A stretch of DNA of 64,000 bases from JOPF136 sp035517515 (GCA_035517515.1 DATIYQ010000173.1:17794-81793), one strand, 5' to 3'. Positions 23,136 to 32,659 are shown, counted from the stretch's first letter. The notes: a model not told the origin generated them from the letters alone. Program-made: numbers and translations.

Positions 23136-26100
23136 GTGATGGTTCGACGCGTGAATGCGCAGACATTCTGGTGGGTTGTGGTCCTGGTCTTATTCGCCGG
23201 ACTGGCGGCCGCGTGCCATAACGGCACTTCGACCACAGCGATCACCGTATCGGTCACTTCAACTTGTTCAGGAATTACACTTCCCCTGCAGGGCACTTGT
23301 CAGTTTTCGGCCAGCGTATTGAATGCCACGGATACCACGGTGACCTGGCAGGTAAACATGGTCACTGGGGGTACCACCACCTGCGGCATTATCTCCACCA
23401 ACGGACTGTACACGGCGCCTTCCGTTTTGCCCACTGGTTCCGCTTGCGGCACCATCACCATCACCGCGGTCAGCAATCAGGACACCAAAGCGACCGGGAG
23501 TGGCACCGTCACTCTCACCTCCGGAATCACTGTAACCATCGCTCCCACGGGATCACTGACCCTCGGCACGAACGAAACACTCTCCTTCGTCGCTACGGTC
23601 AGCGGCGCCGGGACCGGCTTTGTGAATACCGTGAACTGGTTGGTCGACGGCGTCGAGGGAGGCAATTCCGCGAGCGGGAACGGCACCATCACCCCCATGA
23701 CTCCCGGGGATGGCGTGACTCCGGCGGTCTATGTTGCCCCGAGCACGGTACCTGCATCGTTCATCACCATCGAGGCCCAATCCGTCGCGGACACAACCCA
23801 GGTCACCTCGGTTGATGTCACCATTGTCACGGCGAGTCCTCCCACGCTAACCTCGGTCAGTCCCAATCTGGTTCCCCAGGGTGCGGTGTTCGAAGACTTG
23901 TACCTGACGGGGACAAATTTCCTGAGCACGACCACGGTAACCTTTGCAGGGCTGCCGGTCTCAGACGTCACCCGGGTGAGCGACACCAGTCTCCGGGCGC
24001 GCGTCTCCTCGAGCGTACTGGCCGCGGCAAACACCAACTGCCTGACGGTGCCTGCCACGAATCCTGTGGAATATGCCTGCACCGTCGTTGCCTCCTCCCA
24101 GGGCGGCGCCACCACTGCCGGACAGACGGTCACGGTAGCTCCGGTCCGGCCTGCTGCATTGACCGCACTGCCTTCCACATTCGTCCAACAATCGGGTGGG
24201 AGCCCGATCATAGTGGATGGGGGTTATTACCTTCCGTCCAGCACTCTGGCCTACAATGGGACCACCAAAGCTTCCAGTCTGGTGACGAATCCCACCACCA
24301 ACCTTCCTGATCCCCGCGGAATCACCGCGGTCGTGGGCGGGATCTCCAATGATCTGACCGTGGCGGGCCTTTACCAGGTGGAGGTGAATACCCCCAGTGC
24401 TGTCCCCACTCGCGCCGCGCTGGACGTAGCGGTGCGGCCGACTGCCAGCCCGACGAAGTACGGCATCAGCGCTGGCCCCGGACAACTTTCTGCCCCGGTG
24501 GCCGTGGCGGTCAACGATGTCACCGGCGCCGCCGTAGTGGTGAACCAGGGAAACAACACGCTCGCGCTGCTGGATCCGGCTTTGACCACGGTGAGCGGCA
24601 CACCCGTGGCCGTGGGCACGATGCCCACCGCCGTTGCGGTCGATAGCTTGAAGAATCTCGCTTTTGTCACCGATACTGGTTCGAACGATTTGGCCGTAGT
24701 CGATCTTTCCGTACCTTCACTGGTGGCGACTCTTCCCTGCGTCGGCACCGCCCCAGTGGCCGTGGGGATTGACGAGGTACACGGACGCGCTCTGGTGGTG
24801 AATCAGAACGGGGGCACCGCAACCCTGCTGGATACGACGCAGCCGATGAACTGCCCCGCCACCGTGGGCATCACCTCGATCACCCGTACGGGCGGGACGG
24901 TGGTCGCGACCTTGGCCGCGACGCTCGCCGTCCCCGGCGGAAACGGCACGGGCCTGGTCACGGTTTCCGGAGTCGCCGATTCCAGTTTCAACGGGAGCTT
25001 CGTGGTAGTGTCCGGTTCGGGCAGTGCCACCCTGACCTGGGCCCAGGCGGGGACGGACGCCAGCAGCAATGGCGGCTCAGCAAGCACCAACGGTTCCGTG
25101 CTTGGTACGGTGGCCGTCACCACGGGCGCCAAGCCGCAGGTCACTGTCCTCACCGAGTTGGGCTGGGCCATCGTCACTCCCGGCGGCTCAGGCAGCATCA
25201 CCGTCGTGGATCTGATCCGCAACCAGGTGGTCTTCACCGCTTTTATTGGCGCCACCATCCAGGGTATGGGGTTGGATACCGAAACCAAGACCCTGTTGTT
25301 TGCGGATCCCTCTTCCCGTGCGGCCGAACTTTTCCGGCTGACCGACCAGTCGGTGGGAGGCTTGAATCTCGGATTTGGGAATACCTCCGCGGCTGTCAAT
25401 GCTTTGACCCGCATCGGAGTGGTTCTGAATCCCGGAGCGCAGTCGGCTTTCGTCATAGACATGGCCACGCCCTCCCAGCTTCCCTCTGTGGTCCTGGGAA
25501 ATAACCAACTGGCCTCGCTGGCAGTGGCTTTCGCCCAGGGCGCCAATAAGGCCCTGATCACAGACGATCTCGATAATTCCGTCACTGTGCTCGACTTCGG
25601 GCCCACGCGGGCCAGCGGAGGCGCCCCACAGATCCTGGAGATGAGTTGTCCCGCGGCGCCGCCAGCAGTCACGGAGGGTTGTCCGACCGTAATCGTATCG
25701 GGAACCGCCGCTGCGCCTGTCCCGCTTACCATCGTTGGTGCCGGCTTTTCTCCCAATGCCCAGATTCGCCTGGAGGAAGCAGGATCGCCGGTGGTGACAA
25801 CAACCCGAGTGAGCGCGCAACTGTTGACCGCCACCATCCCCGTCTCATTCCTGAATGGAGGGCCTCGCCGGATCGTTGTGGACGTGGAGGACACTTCCAC
25901 CGGCGCGCTCTCCAACGTGAAGAATATTTACCTGACGCAAGCTGTTCCCGTGGGCCAGGCGCCCACCGGGGTGGCTGTGGATCAACAGCGGGACATCGCC
26001 CTGGTTGCGAACACCTCCGACAATACGGTCAGCGAGGTGGACCTGAACCCTTCGAGTCCCACCTTTGCCACGGTAACCTCCACAGTTACGGTGGGTGCCG

Positions 26101-26840
26101 CGCCGGTGAGCGTTGCGGTCCTTTTCAGTGCGGGGCGCGCCGTAGTTGCGGATAGCGGCGAATCCACGGCCGCACTGCTCGATTTGACCAGCAATCCCCC
26201 TATACTCCTCTTTCGCGTGCCCATGGGTGCGCAGCCTGCCGGCGTCGCCGTGGACCAGGGAGAGGGCACTGCTCTAGTCACCAGCAGCGGCAGCAATATC
26301 CTCAGTACTTTTCCGATGGCCGGATCTACGGCCCCGCAGCCCAGCGCTACCAGCGCGGGTAGCATGCCGGTGGCCGTGGCCGTTGCTCCGGATTTGGAGG
26401 TGGCGGTGGTGGCCTCCGAAACAGGCAATTCCGTCCAGATCTTCAACACGGCCGGGGTGCCTGTGCTGCTCAACCAGATTGGCTCGGTTCAGCAACCGGT
26501 GGGTGTGGATTACGACCCCGTGAACCAGGTGTTCCTGGTCGCCGAGCGCGCGGGAAATGCTGTGCTGGTGATTGATCCCATCAACCTGATCACAAGCTCC
26601 ATTCGCACGGGTGTCGATCCCTCGTCCCTGGCCTACAACTATCAGAGCAGCACCCTGCTCACCCTGAACACGGCCAGCAATACGCTTTCGGTGGTGGACC
26701 TGATGCAATCTACAGTGGTGGACGTGCTGCCCTTGAGCGGCAGTTCGCAGTATGCCCTGGCGATTCACCCGCGCTTGAGCATGGTGGTGGTTTCCGATTC
26801 CATTAACAACCGTGTGCTGTTGATGCCCATGCCGCGTTAG
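23136..26840 (+). CDS. Large lipoprotein with IPT/TIG and YVTN-like beta-propeller repeats
   Basis: A 1234-residue surface protein. The N terminus is a signal with a probable lipobox Cys at residue 27 (LFAGLAAACHNG). Ig-like beta domains follow (about 30-230). TIG/IPT-like segments occur at about 235-335 (PPTLTSVSPNLVPQGAVFED) and 860-930 (VPLTIVGAGFSPNAQIRLEE). Two blocks of YVTN-like repeats occupy about 445-860 and 935-1230, with a recurring PVAVAVN/GVAVDQ...VVN...LDL pattern. Residues 582-650 are a Gly/Ser-rich module that is nearly repeated in the secretin at 34646-37987. The start is GTG 23136 or ATG 23139, after AGGAGAG. It sits between bamA and skp, so it probably reaches the cell surface; the ligand is unknown. 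Confidence 0.8.
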   Translation: MMVRRVNAQTFWWVVVLVLFAGLAAACHNGTSTTAITVSVTSTCSGITLPLQGTCQFSASVLNATDTTVTWQVNMVTGGTTTCGIISTNGLYTAPSVLPTGSACGTITITAVSNQDTKATGSGTVTLTSGITVTIAPTGSLTLGTNETLSFVATVSGAGTGFVNTVNWLVDGVEGGNSASGNGTITPMTPGDGVTPAVYVAPSTVPASFITIEAQSVADTTQVTSVDVTIVTASPPTLTSVSPNLVPQGAVFEDLYLTGTNFLSTTTVTFAGLPVSDVTRVSDTSLRARVSSSVLAAANTNCLTVPATNPVEYACTVVASSQGGATTAGQTVTVAPVRPAALTALPSTFVQQSGGSPIIVDGGYYLPSSTLAYNGTTKASSLVTNPTTNLPDPRGITAVVGGISNDLTVAGLYQVEVNTPSAVPTRAALDVAVRPTASPTKYGISAGPGQLSAPVAVAVNDVTGAAVVVNQGNNTLALLDPALTTVSGTPVAVGTMPTAVAVDSLKNLAFVTDTGSNDLAVVDLSVPSLVATLPCVGTAPVAVGIDEVHGRALVVNQNGGTATLLDTTQPMNCPATVGITSITRTGGTVVATLAATLAVPGGNGTGLVTVSGVADSSFNGSFVVVSGSGSATLTWAQAGTDASSNGGSASTNGSVLGTVAVTTGAKPQVTVLTELGWAIVTPGGSGSITVVDLIRNQVVFTAFIGATIQGMGLDTETKTLLFADPSSRAAELFRLTDQSVGGLNLGFGNTSAAVNALTRIGVVLNPGAQSAFVIDMATPSQLPSVVLGNNQLASLAVAFAQGANKALITDDLDNSVTVLDFGPTRASGGAPQILEMSCPAAPPAVTEGCPTVIVSGTAAAPVPLTIVGAGFSPNAQIRLEEAGSPVVTTTRVSAQLLTATIPVSFLNGGPRRIVVDVEDTSTGALSNVKNIYLTQAVPVGQAPTGVAVDQQRDIALVANTSDNTVSEVDLNPSSPTFATVTSTVTVGAAPVSVAVLFSAGRAVVADSGESTAALLDLTSNPPILLFRVPMGAQPAGVAVDQGEGTALVTSSGSNILSTFPMAGSTAPQPSATSAGSMPVAVAVAPDLEVAVVASETGNSVQIFNTAGVPVLLNQIGSVQQPVGVDYDPVNQVFLVAERAGNAVLVIDPINLITSSIRTGVDPSSLAYNYQSSTLLTLNTASNTLSVVDLMQSTVVDVLPLSGSSQYALAIHPRLSMVVVSDSINNRVLLMPMPR
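24879..25085 (+). repeat. Coding module shared with the secretin gene, copy 1
   Basis: About 69 codons whose translation contains PGGNGTG, SGVADSSFNGSF, SGSGSATLTW and QAGTDASSNGG. The corresponding minus-strand segment at 35779-35986 reads PGGNGTG, AGVADNSFNGSF, SGSGTDTLTW and QAGPDATSSGG in the same order and spacing. In both genes the module sits inside a beta-propeller region. Confidence 0.8.
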
Positions 26841-26859
26841 GAAGGAGCCCGGTTTTCCG

Positions 26860-26889
26860 TTGACCGGTTTTGCGAGGATTCTCTATAAT
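26860..26889 (+). promoter_or_regulatory. Sigma70 promoter of skp
   Basis: TTGACC at 26860-26865 and a perfect TATAAT at 26884-26889 are separated by 18 bases. It lies immediately after the stop of the large lipoprotein gene and about 43 bases before the skp ATG, so skp has its own promoter. Confidence 0.75.
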
Positions 26890-26931
26890 GATGCTTTTGT
26901 GCTTTCCCGGATTGTCCGGCAAGGAGACGTG

Positions 26932-27582
26932 ATGAAGACCTCAGCCCATGCATTTCTGCTGGCCGCAGCCCTTTCGCTTGCCTCTGTGCCAGCATCAGGA
27001 CAAGCGGCCCCGGCCGCTGCGCCGAATCCAAATTCCCGTGTCGCCATTGTGGATATTCGCGTGGCCATGCAGAGTACCGCGGAAGGAAAACAGTTGGGTG
27101 CCGAGCTGCAATCACAGTTTGCCGTCAAACAGGCGGACCTGGACAACATGCGCAAGTCGCTCGAAGATATCCAGAACCAGTTGCGCACACGCCAGCAGAC
27201 CTTAAGCGACGAAGAGCGCGCCCGGCTGGAACGCCAGGGGGAACGCATACAACGCCAATTGCAGCGCAAGCAGGAAGAATATCAGCAGGACGCCAACGAC
27301 GCGCAACAGGACGCCTTTGACAAGCTCGGGCGTAAGATGGCGGAAGTCGTGTCCCGCTACGCGCGCGACAACAACTTTGGCGTGGTTATGGATGCCTCCC
27401 AGGCTTGCCAGGTGTATTGCTCGAACCAACTGGACATCACCCAGGAGATCATCAAGCTGTACGACCAGGCGTATCCTGTGAAAGGCGGCGCGACGCCCGC
27501 CGGCAAGCCCGGTACCACCCCCACGCGTCCCGCAACCAGCACGAACCCTTCATCCAAGCCGCCCGCACCGACCAAGCCGTAA
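26932..27582 (+). CDS. skp: Skp/OmpH-family periplasmic chaperone
   Basis: A 216-residue exported protein that would hold unfolded outer-membrane proteins in the periplasm for BamA. The signal peptide ends near ASGQAAPAA. The mature part begins with the family's short strand (SRVAIVDIRVAMQSTAEGKQ), then two long charged helices with Gln/Glu/Arg heptads (LEDIQNQLRTRQQTLSDEER, RIQRQLQRKQEEYQQDANDA) that form the coiled-coil tentacles, then the returning strand (NFGVVMDASQACQVYCSNQL). A Pro/Thr-rich tail of about 30 residues is extra. ATG 26932 is chosen because AAGGAG precedes it; an upstream in-frame start would cover the promoter. Two Cys residues near the end of the folded part are unusual for Skp. 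Confidence 0.88.
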   Translation: MKTSAHAFLLAAALSLASVPASGQAAPAAAPNPNSRVAIVDIRVAMQSTAEGKQLGAELQSQFAVKQADLDNMRKSLEDIQNQLRTRQQTLSDEERARLERQGERIQRQLQRKQEEYQQDANDAQQDAFDKLGRKMAEVVSRYARDNNFGVVMDASQACQVYCSNQLDITQEIIKLYDQAYPVKGGATPAGKPGTTPTRPATSTNPSSKPPAPTKP

Positions 27583-27684
27583 AGGTGGAGGCGGGCCGCC
27601 GAAAGGCCCGCGCGGTCCACCCTGCGGCGGCCGCCGAGGTGTCCCCGCTCGTGCACGGCTCGCGCGCCGTTTGGCGGCTCCGGC

Positions 27685-27713
27685 TTGCATTCTGCGGGCC
27701 GTCCGGCTATACT
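27685..27713 (+). promoter_or_regulatory. Sigma70 promoter of the rimP-nusA-infB operon
   Basis: TTGCAT at 27685-27690 and TATACT at 27708-27713 are separated by 17 bases. Transcription would start near 27720, about 23 bases before the leader hairpin and about 105 bases before the rimP ATG. Confidence 0.65.
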
Positions 27714-27742
27714 GCGCTTTCCGGGTGAGGGTCGAACACCAG

Positions 27743-27766
27743 AGTGGGCGAAAGCCCACTTTTTTG
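27743..27766 (+). terminator. Leader hairpin with U-tract upstream of rimP
   Basis: A stem of AGTGGGC (27743-27749) and GCCCACT (27754-27760) is closed by a GAAA tetraloop and followed by a run of six T. It has the form of an intrinsic terminator placed between the promoter and rimP, like the hairpin leaders known upstream of rimP-nusA operons in other bacteria. Attenuation, possibly sensed by NusA, is inferred. Confidence 0.7.
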
Positions 27767-27824
27767 TTGGCCGCGAGGCCGCTGGTCACCGGGGTGTCCG
27801 TCTCCGCCGGCCGTCCTGGGAACC

Positions 27825-28277
27825 ATGCAGATCGAGAAGATTCGCGTAGCAGCGGAGCGGGTGGCGGCCTCGGCCGGCTTGGAAGTGGTGGATGTGGAAT
27901 GGAAAGTAGGCCGCCAGCGCTTTCTCCGCGTCACCGTGGATAAGCCGGGCGGGGTCAGTCACGGCGACTGCGAACGCGTAAGTCAGGAATTGGGAGTCAT
28001 CCTCGACGTGGAGGAACTGGTCCCGGGCACCACGGGATACGTTTTGGAGGTGAGTTCTCCGGGCCTGGACCGCGAGTTGAAACAACCGGCGGAATTCCAG
28101 CGATTTGCCGGTCGGCTGGCCAGGATTTCGCTTTCCCAGCCGTTCGAGCAGAACACATTTTATGAAGGGCGGCTCGAGGGATTCGCCCAGGGACACGTAC
28201 AACTGGCGGTACAAGGGCGGGTGCTCTCCCTGCCCTTCGAGTGGATTCGCAAAGCGAAGTTGGTGGTGGAGTTTTAG
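27825..28277 (+). CDS. rimP: Ribosome maturation factor RimP
   Basis: A 150-residue protein needed for maturation of the 30S subunit. The N-terminal domain shows EKIRVAAERVAASAGLEVVD and the conserved FLRVTVDKPGGVSHGDCERV, followed by YVLEVSSPGLDRELKQPAEF, the family's most recognisable segment, and a C-terminal SH3-like domain. ATG 27825 gives the usual length; the longer open frame would start inside the leader hairpin. It is the first gene of the rimP-nusA-infB-DUF503-rbfA-truB cluster and follows a promoter and attenuator-like hairpin. Confidence 0.93.
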   Translation: MQIEKIRVAAERVAASAGLEVVDVEWKVGRQRFLRVTVDKPGGVSHGDCERVSQELGVILDVEELVPGTTGYVLEVSSPGLDRELKQPAEFQRFAGRLARISLSQPFEQNTFYEGRLEGFAQGHVQLAVQGRVLSLPFEWIRKAKLVVEF

Positions 28278-28396
28278 CAGCAGCCGGGAGTGGTTGTCGG
28301 ACGTCCAGCTCGGATTTGCCGCTCAGTCGCCGAGCGGGGTGGCCGAGGGGAGCGAATCCGGGAGCCGTACGGAGGGTCGGGCAAGGGGGAACGAGC

Positions 28397-29896
28397 ATGG
28401 CCAGTCCGCTCTACCAGACCATCGAGCAGATCAGCCGGGAGAAACATATCGAACCCGAGGTGATCGTGGCCGCCATTGAAGATGCCATGGTGGTGGCCGC
28501 TCGCAAATATTACAAGACCGAAGAAGACCTGCGCTCGCGCTTCAATCCGGAGAGCGGGCAGGTGGAAGTGTTCGCTGTGCGCACCGTGGTGGAGCAAGTG
28601 GAGGATCCACGCCGGGAGATTTCCCTCGCCGAGGCCCAGAAATACGACACGCAGGCGGCCGTGGGAAGCGAGATCCTGTTCTCCAAGCCCACCGATGTGC
28701 TGGGCCGTATTGCCGCCCAGACCGCCAAGCAGGTGATCTTTCAGAAGGTGCGCGAGGCGGAGCGCGACACCATCTACAACGAATACAACGGCCGCGTGGG
28801 TGAGTTGGTCAACTGCATTGTGAAGCGCTCGGAGGGGCCGGATCTGGTTGTGGATATCGGCCGCACCGAGGCCCGCCTGCCCAAACGCGAGCAGTCCCGC
28901 TTGGAAAGTTACAACCTGGGCGAGCGCCTGCGCGTGGTCATCAAGGTGGTGGAGCGTGCGGCCCGCGGTCCTCAGGTGGTCGTTTCCCGCGCGGATGGCA
29001 TGCTCGTCCAGCGCCTGTTCGAGATGGAAGTGCCGGAGATTTACGACGGGACCGTGCGCATTCGAGCCGTGGCTCGCGAGGCCGGCGAGCGCACCAAGAT
29101 CGCCGTGGAGAGCCGGGATAAGGAAGTGGATCCGGTGGGCGCCTGCGTGGGAATGAAAGGCATGCGCGTGCAATCCATTATCCGCGAGCTGCGCGGCGAA
29201 AAGATCGACATCATCCCGTACTCCGAAGAAATCGTCTCCTTCGCCCAGAAAGCCCTCTCCCCGGCCAAGGTCACGCGTGTGCAAATCGTGGATCCCGAAG
29301 AGAAGCGTCTCGAGGTGATTGTCGAAGATACCCAGCTTTCCCTGGCCATCGGCAAGAAGGGACAGAATGTTCGCCTGGCTTCCAAACTGATCGCCTGGAA
29401 TATTGATATCAAGAGCGAGGAAGAAAAGCGGCAGGAAATCGAGGAACAGATGACCGCGCTCACCGCGCCGGTCACTCCGCTTTCGGAACTGAAGGGGATC
29501 GGACCCAAGACTCTTGAGAAACTCGAGGCGCACGGCATCGCCAATATCGAGCGCCTTGCGGATATGTCCGCCGAGCAATTGCTGGAGATTCCTGGAATCG
29601 GCGAAAAGATGGTCGAGAAAATCCGGCAGGCGGTGGTGGCCCACTTTGAGGGCCTGGAAGCCGCGCAGGCTGCCAGCAGCGCGGCGGAACCTGTTGCTGC
29701 CGCAGAGGCATCCGAGATGCAGCCTGCTGCGGTGGAAGCGGGCGATGAAGAACCACCGGCAGAGGACGCCCCGCAGCCCAATGCGGAGCCGGTCGGGGGC
29801 GATCCGGCCTCGGCGGGTGCGGATCCGGACCATCCTGCGGAGACTGGTTCGGAAGAAGCCCCGCACGAAGGATCCAGCGAGGAGCATTCCCACTAG
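28397..29896 (+). CDS. nusA: Transcription termination/antitermination factor NusA
   Basis: A 499-residue RNA polymerase-binding factor acting in pausing, termination and antitermination. The N-terminal RNAP-binding domain is at about 1-125 (YQTIEQISREKHIEPEVIVA), the S1 domain at about 130-200 (GELVNCIVKRSEGPDLVVDI), and two KH domains follow (PVGACVGMKGMRVQSIIREL; LSLAIGKKGQNVRLASKLIA). A helix-hairpin-helix pair is at about 365-430 (LKGIGPKTLEKLEAHGIANI, IPGIGEKMVEKI). The last ~65 residues are an acidic, Ala/Glu/Pro-rich tail. ATG 28397 is chosen because GGGGGAACGAGC precedes it and homologues begin near this point. It ends three bases before infB. Confidence 0.95.
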   Translation: MASPLYQTIEQISREKHIEPEVIVAAIEDAMVVAARKYYKTEEDLRSRFNPESGQVEVFAVRTVVEQVEDPRREISLAEAQKYDTQAAVGSEILFSKPTDVLGRIAAQTAKQVIFQKVREAERDTIYNEYNGRVGELVNCIVKRSEGPDLVVDIGRTEARLPKREQSRLESYNLGERLRVVIKVVERAARGPQVVVSRADGMLVQRLFEMEVPEIYDGTVRIRAVAREAGERTKIAVESRDKEVDPVGACVGMKGMRVQSIIRELRGEKIDIIPYSEEIVSFAQKALSPAKVTRVQIVDPEEKRLEVIVEDTQLSLAIGKKGQNVRLASKLIAWNIDIKSEEEKRQEIEEQMTALTAPVTPLSELKGIGPKTLEKLEAHGIANIERLADMSAEQLLEIPGIGEKMVEKIRQAVVAHFEGLEAAQAASSAAEPVAAAEASEMQPAAVEAGDEEPPAEDAPQPNAEPVGGDPASAGADPDHPAETGSEEAPHEGSSEEHSH

Positions 29897-29899
29897 CGC

Positions 29900-32659
29900 A
29901 TGACTGAAGCCGCCCAAATTCGCATCAACGAACTGGCCCGCGAACTCGAGGTCAAGGCCAAGGCCATCCTCGATTTGCTCCCGGGTCTCGGCGTCGCCGA
30001 GAAGAAAACCCATTCCAGTTCGATCGACGTGGACACTGCGGAGAAGGTGCGCAGGATGATCCAGGGCGGAGAAGCCGAGCCGCCTCCCGTGGTTGCCGCG
30101 GAAAAAATCGAAGTCAAGTCGCCGCCGGCCCCACCGCCTGCGGCCGTGGCCCCCGCACCGCCTGTCGCGGCCCCGGTTGCGGCGCCGGAAGCCCCGCAGC
30201 CGCGGCCTGCCCCGAAGCCTGCGGTGATTGTCCCCACCGAGGCGGGCGCCCCGCCGCCGACAGCGCCGGTGCTTCGTCCCGCTAGTCCCCCGGCTGCGCG
30301 GGTGGTTGCTCCACCCCAGCCGCCGGCCAAACCACCGATTTCCGGCGGACCCGCTGCGCCGGCAGCCCCGGTGCGCGCTGCTGTGCCGCTGAGGCCTGCG
30401 CCTCCTGTTGCGCCGCCGGCTGCGGCTGGGCCTCGAGCTGCTGCTCAACCACTGGTTTCGAGGCCGCGCGAAGCCGCGGTCAAACCTCCGCCGCCGGCTT
30501 TGCCGCTCAAGCCCGCGATTACCGCTTCCGCGGCGGATCGTCCCTCCGGTCCCTTACCGCAATTGCCCAAGAAGCCGCCGATCCCCGGCACCAGCGGTGC
30601 TGGGGCCGGGCGTTCGGGCAGGCCGCCCCGCCTCACCGCATCCCCGGGCGTGGCCATGGGGGTTCTGGCACCTCCCAAGCCGGAGGCCGGAAAGCCGCTC
30701 TACCAACGCAAGCCCGCTAAATCCGCCGCGGGCGCGCGGCCGCTGGCGGAGAAGAGATTCGAAGAAGGCGAGCGCAAGCTGCATCCAGTGCGCGCGCGCA
30801 GCGGCCCTGCGGAGCGGGGACGGGGCAGTTCTCCTCGCCGCGGGGACCGTGGCGTGATTGCGGAGATGCCGGCACCCGTGCCGCGCGAGCCGCGTGAGTT
30901 GACGATCACCGAAGGCATCAGCGTGCGCCAATTGGCTGAAAAACTGGACGTGCGCGCCAAGGAATTGCTGGCCACGTTGCTCGACCGCGGGATTTTTGCC
31001 AGCATCAATCAGCCATTGGACGTCCAAACGGCCACCACGCTTGCGGAATCCTTCGGCGGCATCGTGAAGGTGCGTTCGTTCGAGGAGGAAGTGGTTGCGG
31101 AGGTTTCCCAGGAAGAAAAGACCGCTGGCCTGGAGCCGCGCGCTCCGGTGGTCACGGTGATGGGTCATGTGGACCACGGCAAGACCAGCCTGCTGGATGC
31201 CATCCGCGAAACCAGCGTGGCCGCGGGCGAGGCGGGCGGAATCACCCAGCATATCGGCGCCTACGAGGTGCACGTGGGCGAACGCAAGGTTGTGTTCATC
31301 GACACCCCGGGCCACGAGGCGTTCACGCGCATGCGCGCCCGCGGAGCAAAAGTGACGGACGTGGTCGTGCTCGTCGTCGGCGCGGATGACGGCGTGATGC
31401 CCCAGACCCTGGAAGCGATCAGCCACGCTCGAAACGCGAATGTGCCCATCGTCGTGGCCATCAATAAAATCGACAAACCGGACGCCCAACCCGAGCGCGT
31501 GAAGCGCCAGCTTGCCGACAACGGCCTGCTCCCGGAAGAGTGGGGCGGCGACACCGTGATGGTGGAGGTCTCCGCGCGGCAGAAGACCAATCTGGACAAG
31601 CTGCTGGAAATGATTCTGCTGGTCTCCGACCTGCGCGAGCTCAAGGCCAACTCCGCCGTTTCCGCCAGCGGTACCGTGCTCGAGTCCCGCGTGGACAAAG
31701 GCCGCGGTCCGGTGGCCACGGTGCTGGTGCAGAACGGAACTCTGCACGTGGGGGATTTCTTCTTTTGCGGCGCGGTCTACGGCAAGGTCCGCGCCATGTT
31801 CAATGACCGCGGCGCCCCCGTGCGGGAAGCCGGGCCCTCCACACCGGTGGAGGTACTGGGCCTTCAGGGACTGCCCGATGCCGGCGACAATTTCCAGGTG
31901 GCGGACGAGGCCAAAGCCCGCCACATCGTGGATTACCGTCAGTCCAAGATCCGCGAGCTGACGCTGGCGCGGACGGCAACCGCGCGCATCACCCTGGACC
32001 AGTTGCACGAGCAGCTCAAGGCGGGCGAAGTCAAGGAATTGCCCGTAGTGCTCAAAGCGGACGTACAGGGTTCGGTGGAGGTGCTCAACGAGATGCTGCC
32101 CAAGCTCTCCACCGAAGAGGTGAGGATCAAGATCATCCACTCCAGTGTGGGGGCGGTGACGGAAACCGACGTGCTCCTGGCCTCGGCCTCCGGAGCGGTG
32201 ATCATCGCTTTCAACGTGCGCCCGGACCGTAAGGCCGCGGACCTGGCACAACAGGAGAAAGTGGATATCCGCACCCACACGGTGATCTACGAGCTGACGG
32301 ATGAATTGCAAAAGGCGCTCACCGGGCTGCTCGAACCGGTGTTCAAAGAAACGCATTTGGGACGCGCCGAGGTGCGCAATACGTTCCGGATCAAGGGCGT
32401 GGGCATGGTGGCCGGCTGCTACGTCACGGATGGGGTGATCAAGCGAGACGCCGAATTGCGCCTGACCCGCGACGGAGTGGTGGTCTACAGCGGACGGGTC
32501 AGCTCGCTCAAACGATTTAAGGATGATGCCAGCGAGGTGCGTTCCGGCTTCGAATGCGGCGTGGGCATCGCCAACTTCAACGATGTGAAGGTGGGCGACA
32601 TCATCGAGTTCTACACCGTGGAAAAGCTGGAAGCCGTCGCCGCCAACCGCGCCGGGTAG
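29900..32659 (+). CDS. infB: Translation initiation factor IF-2
   Basis: A 919-residue GTPase that brings fMet-tRNA to the 30S subunit. IF2_N domains are at about 1-55 (INELARELEVKAKAILDLLP) and about 335-390 (SVRQLAEKLDVRAKELLATL). Between them is a long Pro/Ala-rich, low-complexity linker (about 70-330). The G domain starts near 420 with G1 GHVDHGKTS, G3 DTPGHEAF and G4 NKIDKPDAQP. Domains II-IV follow, with the fMet-tRNA-binding C-terminal barrel around GVGMVAGCYVTDGVIKRDAE. The start lies three bases after nusA. The ylxR and L7Ae genes often found between nusA and infB are absent. Confidence 0.95.
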   Translation: MTEAAQIRINELARELEVKAKAILDLLPGLGVAEKKTHSSSIDVDTAEKVRRMIQGGEAEPPPVVAAEKIEVKSPPAPPPAAVAPAPPVAAPVAAPEAPQPRPAPKPAVIVPTEAGAPPPTAPVLRPASPPAARVVAPPQPPAKPPISGGPAAPAAPVRAAVPLRPAPPVAPPAAAGPRAAAQPLVSRPREAAVKPPPPALPLKPAITASAADRPSGPLPQLPKKPPIPGTSGAGAGRSGRPPRLTASPGVAMGVLAPPKPEAGKPLYQRKPAKSAAGARPLAEKRFEEGERKLHPVRARSGPAERGRGSSPRRGDRGVIAEMPAPVPREPRELTITEGISVRQLAEKLDVRAKELLATLLDRGIFASINQPLDVQTATTLAESFGGIVKVRSFEEEVVAEVSQEEKTAGLEPRAPVVTVMGHVDHGKTSLLDAIRETSVAAGEAGGITQHIGAYEVHVGERKVVFIDTPGHEAFTRMRARGAKVTDVVVLVVGADDGVMPQTLEAISHARNANVPIVVAINKIDKPDAQPERVKRQLADNGLLPEEWGGDTVMVEVSARQKTNLDKLLEMILLVSDLRELKANSAVSASGTVLESRVDKGRGPVATVLVQNGTLHVGDFFFCGAVYGKVRAMFNDRGAPVREAGPSTPVEVLGLQGLPDAGDNFQVADEAKARHIVDYRQSKIRELTLARTATARITLDQLHEQLKAGEVKELPVVLKADVQGSVEVLNEMLPKLSTEEVRIKIIHSSVGAVTETDVLLASASGAVIIAFNVRPDRKAADLAQQEKVDIRTHTVIYELTDELQKALTGLLEPVFKETHLGRAEVRNTFRIKGVGMVAGCYVTDGVIKRDAELRLTRDGVVVYSGRVSSLKRFKDDASEVRSGFECGVGIANFNDVKVGDIIEFYTVEKLEAVAANRAG

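Noticed and set aside
28274..30448. 724-codon minus-strand frame opposite nusA and infB
   Set aside because: Antisense shadow of two essential genes; Arg/Gly-rich low-complexity product.
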